From Halostagnicola kamekurae (GTDB lineage Archaea > Halobacteriota > Halobacteria > Halobacteriales > Natrialbaceae), in NCBI RefSeq assembly GCF_900116205.1, contig NZ_FOZS01000004.1, positions 62,001-126,000 of the forward strand: a stretch of DNA of 64,000 nt, written 5' to 3'. The position numbers were made by a program, and so were the translations under genes. This document shows, in pieces, positions 61,271 to 64,000 of the stretch. A model generated the notes under the pieces. It saw only the letters and a program-made list of their open reading frames with translations. It was not told the DNA's origin and searched no databases. The stretch's first letter is position 1. Every line of letters starts with the position of its first letter.

Positions 61271-61402
61271 ATGAACGACGAGTCACACAACACCGCCGTT
61301 GGCGACGAACGAAAACACACTGCCAGTGGTGACGAACGCCGGGACGGCACCACGCTGAGTCGTGCGACTCGAGCCAGGGTTCGAGCCGGAGGTGACGAGT
61401 GA
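61271..61402 (+). CDS. Tiny ORF between mnhF and mnhG
   Basis: A 43-codon frame starting eight bases after mnhF and ending in TGA that overlaps the mnhG GTG start (GTGA). The product is polar and basic with the repeat VGDERKHTASGDERRDG, unlike its neighbours. It may be a coupling peptide that hands ribosomes to mnhG, or simply chance. Confidence 0.35.
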   Translation: MNDESHNTAVGDERKHTASGDERRDGTTLSRATRARVRAGGDE

Positions 61403-61791
61403 CGATGGTCTCGCTCGAGGCGATCCAGCACCTGACGATCGTCGCGCTCGTCGTCGTCGGTACGTTCTTTCTCCTGACCGGGACGATAGGGCTTCTCCGC
61501 TTCCCGAACGTCTACAACCGGATGCACGCCACGAGCAAGCCGACGACGCTCGGGACGGCGGCGACCTTCCTCGCCGGCTTCGTCCACTTCGGACCCGGCG
61601 GCGCGGGCCTGACCTCGCTCGTGGGAATTCTCTTTCTGTTCCTGACGGTGCCGACCGGGGCCCACATGATCTCCCGGGCGGCTCAGAAGACCGGTGTGCC
61701 CTTCCTCGGCGGCGTGACGTGGCCGAGCGAGCACGACGACGAGGATGGCGGCGATAAGAATGACGACGGCGAGGATGGCGACGGCGAGTGA
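61399..61791 (+). CDS. mnhG: Mrp/Mnh antiporter subunit G
   Basis: A 130-residue three-helix protein with FFLLTGTIGLLRFPNVYNRMHATSKPTTLGTAATFLA, the RxPDxxxRxHA signature in the form RFPNVYNRMHA, and TVPTGAHMISRAA. The start is a GTG at 61399 or the ATG at 61405. A disordered Asp/Gly/Glu tail ends the operon. Confidence 0.92.
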   Translation: MTMVSLEAIQHLTIVALVVVGTFFLLTGTIGLLRFPNVYNRMHATSKPTTLGTAATFLAGFVHFGPGGAGLTSLVGILFLFLTVPTGAHMISRAAQKTGVPFLGGVTWPSEHDDEDGGDKNDDGEDGDGE

Positions 61792-61941
61792 CGGAGTCGA
61801 TCGAGTTGTCAACCAGTATCTATTCAACGGAGCGGCCGGCGTGAATCGCCGTACGGAAGTTCATTTCCTCGTTTCATACTCCAATAGACGATACAGTGGA
61901 TTTTGGATGTAGAGAATTCCGAGTCTTTCTCACGATCCCTC

Positions 61942-62547
61942 CTACGGGTCCGTCTCAGCTCTGAGAACGGCGTTTACGTACTCCTCTGCCGTCTGTCTGG
62001 CTGTCGCGAGCGTGTCCGCCTCGTCCAGAACGACGGCTCGAGTGCGTCCCCCATCGACGATAGTCATGAGCGCTCGAGTCGCGTGTTCGGCGTCGACGTC
62101 GGTGAACACGCCTTCGGAGATGCCGTGATCGATCACCGTTCGAAGCATGTATCGGACGTACTCGTCGTTCTGTTGGAACCGGTCGGCAAACGGCTCGTTG
62201 TACGGTGTCTGTCCCCGCATCTCGAGCACTGCGATCAACAGGTCGTGATGGTCCTCCGGTGCGACGAGGAGTTGGTCGAGCAGAAGGTCCAATCGCCGTT
62301 CGGGGTCCGTCGTCTCCACCTGGTGTATCGTCTCGACGAACCGATCGAGGATATAGTCCAGAAACGCGACGAGCAAGTCGTCTTTCGTGTCGTAGTGGTA
62401 GTGAATGGCGGCGGTCGATTTCCCGTATTCCTCGGCAATGCGCTTGATCGTCAGATCGGCGTATCCGCTTTCTCGAAGCGCGCGATAGGTCGCACGCATG
62501 ATCTCTACGTCGGGATCCGAGGAAGTTCGTTCCGGAAAGTCGCCCAT
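61942..62547 (-). CDS. TetR-family regulator A
   Basis: A 201-residue repressor-type protein. The helix-turn-helix reads YADLTIKRIAEEYGKSTAAIHYHYDTKDDLLVAFLDY, typical TetR; the remainder is an all-helical ligand domain ending in EEYVNAVLRAETD. It is divergent from regulator B and shares the family sequence IHYHYD(T/S)KD with it. A weak inverted repeat CTGA-ATCG-TCAG lies at 62585-62596 upstream of it. Ligand unknown. Confidence 0.88.
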   Translation of the reverse strand: MGDFPERTSSDPDVEIMRATYRALRESGYADLTIKRIAEEYGKSTAAIHYHYDTKDDLLVAFLDYILDRFVETIHQVETTDPERRLDLLLDQLLVAPEDHHDLLIAVLEMRGQTPYNEPFADRFQQNDEYVRYMLRTVIDHGISEGVFTDVDAEHATRALMTIVDGGRTRAVVLDEADTLATARQTAEEYVNAVLRAETDP

Positions 62548-62688
62548 TGGTGCTGTGTGCGTCCTCGACCAGATAACCGTTTTGACTGAATCGTCAGGAT
62601 TCGGACTGCTCTATTACGCGCTTTGCCGCCATTTTAAGTCGATATAACGCGGAACTCTCACGCGAACCGAACTCCCGAAGACTTTTGA

Positions 62689-62706
62689 CTGACTGGTTAG
62701 TAAGTT
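62689..62706 (+). promoter_or_regulatory. Operator-like palindrome before TetR B
   Basis: ACTGACTGGTTAGTAAGT is an imperfect palindrome (ACTnACT with AGTnAGT). It lies 15-32 bases before ATG 62721, where TetR binding would block the start of transcription. Confidence 0.55.
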
Positions 62707-62720
62707 CTGTATCTCCCGTT

Positions 62721-63320
62721 ATGGCGGACGAACCAGCCACCGAGATCCTGAAGGCAACGTATCAGGTTCTCTGCGAGCGCGGATATACAGATCTCACGCT
62801 CCAGGATATCGCTGCGGAAGCAGACACGAGCAAGTCGTCTATTCATTACCACTACGACTCCAAAGACCAGTTGTTCGTCGCCTTTCTCGATGAACTGTAC
62901 GACCGGTTCACGAGCCGGGTACGTTCGCTCGACAGCGACACGCCACGGGAACGGCTCGACGCGTTGTTGCAGTCACTCCTCGTGACTGATGCTGATCCAT
63001 CACTGCGGGAGTTTCGGACTGCGATGCTCGAGATCAAGGCACAGGCCCCGTACAAGCCAGCTCTTCAGGAACGCCTGACGGAATTCGACGAGTACCTGTT
63101 CGAACGACTCCGAGCGATACTCGAGGCTGGCCGAAGCACTGGCGACTTTGACGACACGGTCGAGCCGGCTCGGGACGCAGAGTTCCTTACAACGACGATA
63201 ACCGGCGCACACACGCGCCACGTGGCCATCGACCACGCTTCTGACCGAATTTACACGACGATGAGAACATACATCCAGAGACACCTGCTCACCGATGAGC
63301 ACACGGAGGCTGCACAGTAA
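62721..63320 (+). CDS. TetR-family regulator B
   Basis: A 199-residue TetR protein with YTDLTLQDIAAEADTSKSSIHYHYDSKDQLFVAFLDELY as DNA-binding domain and a helical C-terminal domain. ATG 62721 (MADEPATEILKAT) is preferred. Its stop overlaps the MATE start (TAATG), so it is translationally coupled to the exporter and is its likely repressor. Confidence 0.9.
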   Translation: MADEPATEILKATYQVLCERGYTDLTLQDIAAEADTSKSSIHYHYDSKDQLFVAFLDELYDRFTSRVRSLDSDTPRERLDALLQSLLVTDADPSLREFRTAMLEIKAQAPYKPALQERLTEFDEYLFERLRAILEAGRSTGDFDDTVEPARDAEFLTTTITGAHTRHVAIDHASDRIYTTMRTYIQRHLLTDEHTEAAQ

Positions 63321-64000
63321 TGGGACTCATAAACCGGATTAGTTCACTCTTCAAGGGTCCCGAGGACGTCGATCTGACGTCGGGCGGTATCGGGAAGCCG
63401 TTGTTCTTCCTCGCAATGCCGATCGTCGTCACGAACCTCTTTCAGACAGCGTACAATCTCGCGGATACGTTCTGGCTCGGCCAGTACAACACCGACGCGC
63501 TGGCCGCGATCAGCTTCGCGTTCCCGCTCGTGTTCCTTCTCATCTCGCTCGGGATGGGAATCGCCGTCGCCGGTAGCATCCTCGTCGCCCAGTACACCGG
63601 TGCAGATCAGAAACGTGAGGCAGAGTACGCCGCCTCGCAGTCCGTAACTTTCGCCGCGATCGCCTCGATCGTCCTCGGCGTGATCGGGTACTTCGGCGTC
63701 GATACGTTTCTCAGCTTGATGGGCGCATCGACCGACGTCCTGCCGTTGGCGACAGACTACATGGAAGTCATCTCGCTCGGCTTGCTGTTCATGTTCGGCT
63801 TCGCCATCTTCATCTCCCTCATGCGAGGGTCCGGGGACACGATCACTCCGATGCTCGTCATGTTCGGCTCGGTCGTGCTCAACATCGTCCTCGATCCGTT
63901 CCTGATATTTGGCTGGACGATCGTCGAGAACGCTCCGCTCGTCGGCACGATTTCGTTCCCCGAACTCGGTATTCAGGGCGCGGCCATCGCGACCGTGTTC
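63320..64000 (+). CDS. MATE-family exporter, cut by window end
   Basis: The first 227 codons of a multidrug/toxin extrusion protein. After MGLINRISSLFKGPEDVDLTSGGIG come LFFLAMPIVVTNLFQTAYNLADTFWLGQYNTDALAAISFAFP and GMGIAVAGSILVAQYTGADQKREAEYAAS, then FISLMRGSGDTITPMLVMFGSVVLNIVLDPFLIFG: the standard N-terminal MATE half. Six helices are seen before the end. It is the target of the coupled TetR B. Substrate unknown. Confidence 0.9.
   Translation, partial: MGLINRISSLFKGPEDVDLTSGGIGKPLFFLAMPIVVTNLFQTAYNLADTFWLGQYNTDALAAISFAFPLVFLLISLGMGIAVAGSILVAQYTGADQKREAEYAASQSVTFAAIASIVLGVIGYFGVDTFLSLMGASTDVLPLATDYMEVISLGLLFMFGFAIFISLMRGSGDTITPMLVMFGSVVLNIVLDPFLIFGWTIVENAPLVGTISFPELGIQGAAIATVF

Noticed and set aside
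1-64000. tRNA or rRNA genes
   Set aside because: I saw no cloverleaf-type sequence with T-loop GGTTCRAATCC pattern or rRNA-like block.
1-64000. Insertion sequences or intact integrase genes
   Set aside because: No transposase or tyrosine-recombinase motifs appear in any credible frame; only a doubtful remnant near 46.1 kb.

Overview
The window is chromosomal-type DNA from a halophilic archaeon (class Halobacteria). Three things point to this: high GC content with GC-ending codons, strongly acidic predicted proteins, and haloarchaeal families and habits (DUF5786-type and CPxCG mini-proteins, a Bat-type HTH regulator, Tat lipoproteins, TATA boxes about 26 bases upstream of leaderless starts). 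Genus and species cannot be fixed from the sequence alone.

Layout. 1-4.1 kb: a non-coding stretch with a cluster of origin-recognition-box-like (ORB-like) elements, a small zinc-ribbon gene, a TlpA/CcdA redox pair, and a second ORB-like pair bracketing a DUF5786-type mini-gene. No orc1/cdc6 gene lies in the window; if this is an origin, that gene would have to be to the left. 4.1-15.6 kb: amino-sugar supply (glmS, glmM, then glmU directly followed by a second glmS), with a FemAB-like transferase, an alkaline-phosphatase-superfamily enzyme and a DegT-type aminotransferase between. 15.7-28.5 kb: cell-surface glycan genes, namely an SQD1/Agl3-like UDP-sulfoquinovose synthase, two more SDR epimerases, GT2 and GT39-like glycosyltransferases, DUF2304, polysaccharide deacetylase, a UPF0104 membrane protein, a second alkaline-phosphatase-superfamily enzyme and a GtrA protein. 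28.7-42.8 kb: mixed housekeeping and accessory genes (HerA-like ATPase with coiled coil and winged helix, AI-2E permease, cytochrome P450, regulators, small membrane proteins, a duplicated lipoprotein, DUF2238 pair, ComB-like phosphatase). 42.9-46.3 kb: an arsR-acr3-arsC arsenic operon and an AT-richer stretch that may be acquired. 46.3-53.4 kb: an ECF transporter operon divergent from a four-gene operon whose two unusual enzymes correspond to the two halves of the plant Tm-1 protein. 53.6-61.8 kb: a membrane-anchored metallophosphoesterase and a complete seven-subunit Mrp/Mnh Na+/H+ antiporter operon. 61.9-64 kb: two TetR regulators and a MATE exporter cut by the window end.

How the genes fit together. 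GlmS, GlmM and GlmU make UDP-GlcNAc from fructose-6-phosphate; the epimerases and the sulfoquinovose synthase diversify nucleotide sugars; the glycosyltransferases, deacetylase and GtrA would assemble and modify surface glycans. The Mrp complex exports Na+. The strongest candidate for an undescribed system is the ECF transporter plus Tm-1-half operon at 46.3-53.4 kb, whose divergent promoters share GTGGTA/TACCAC half-sites, suggesting co-regulated uptake and catabolism of an unknown small molecule.
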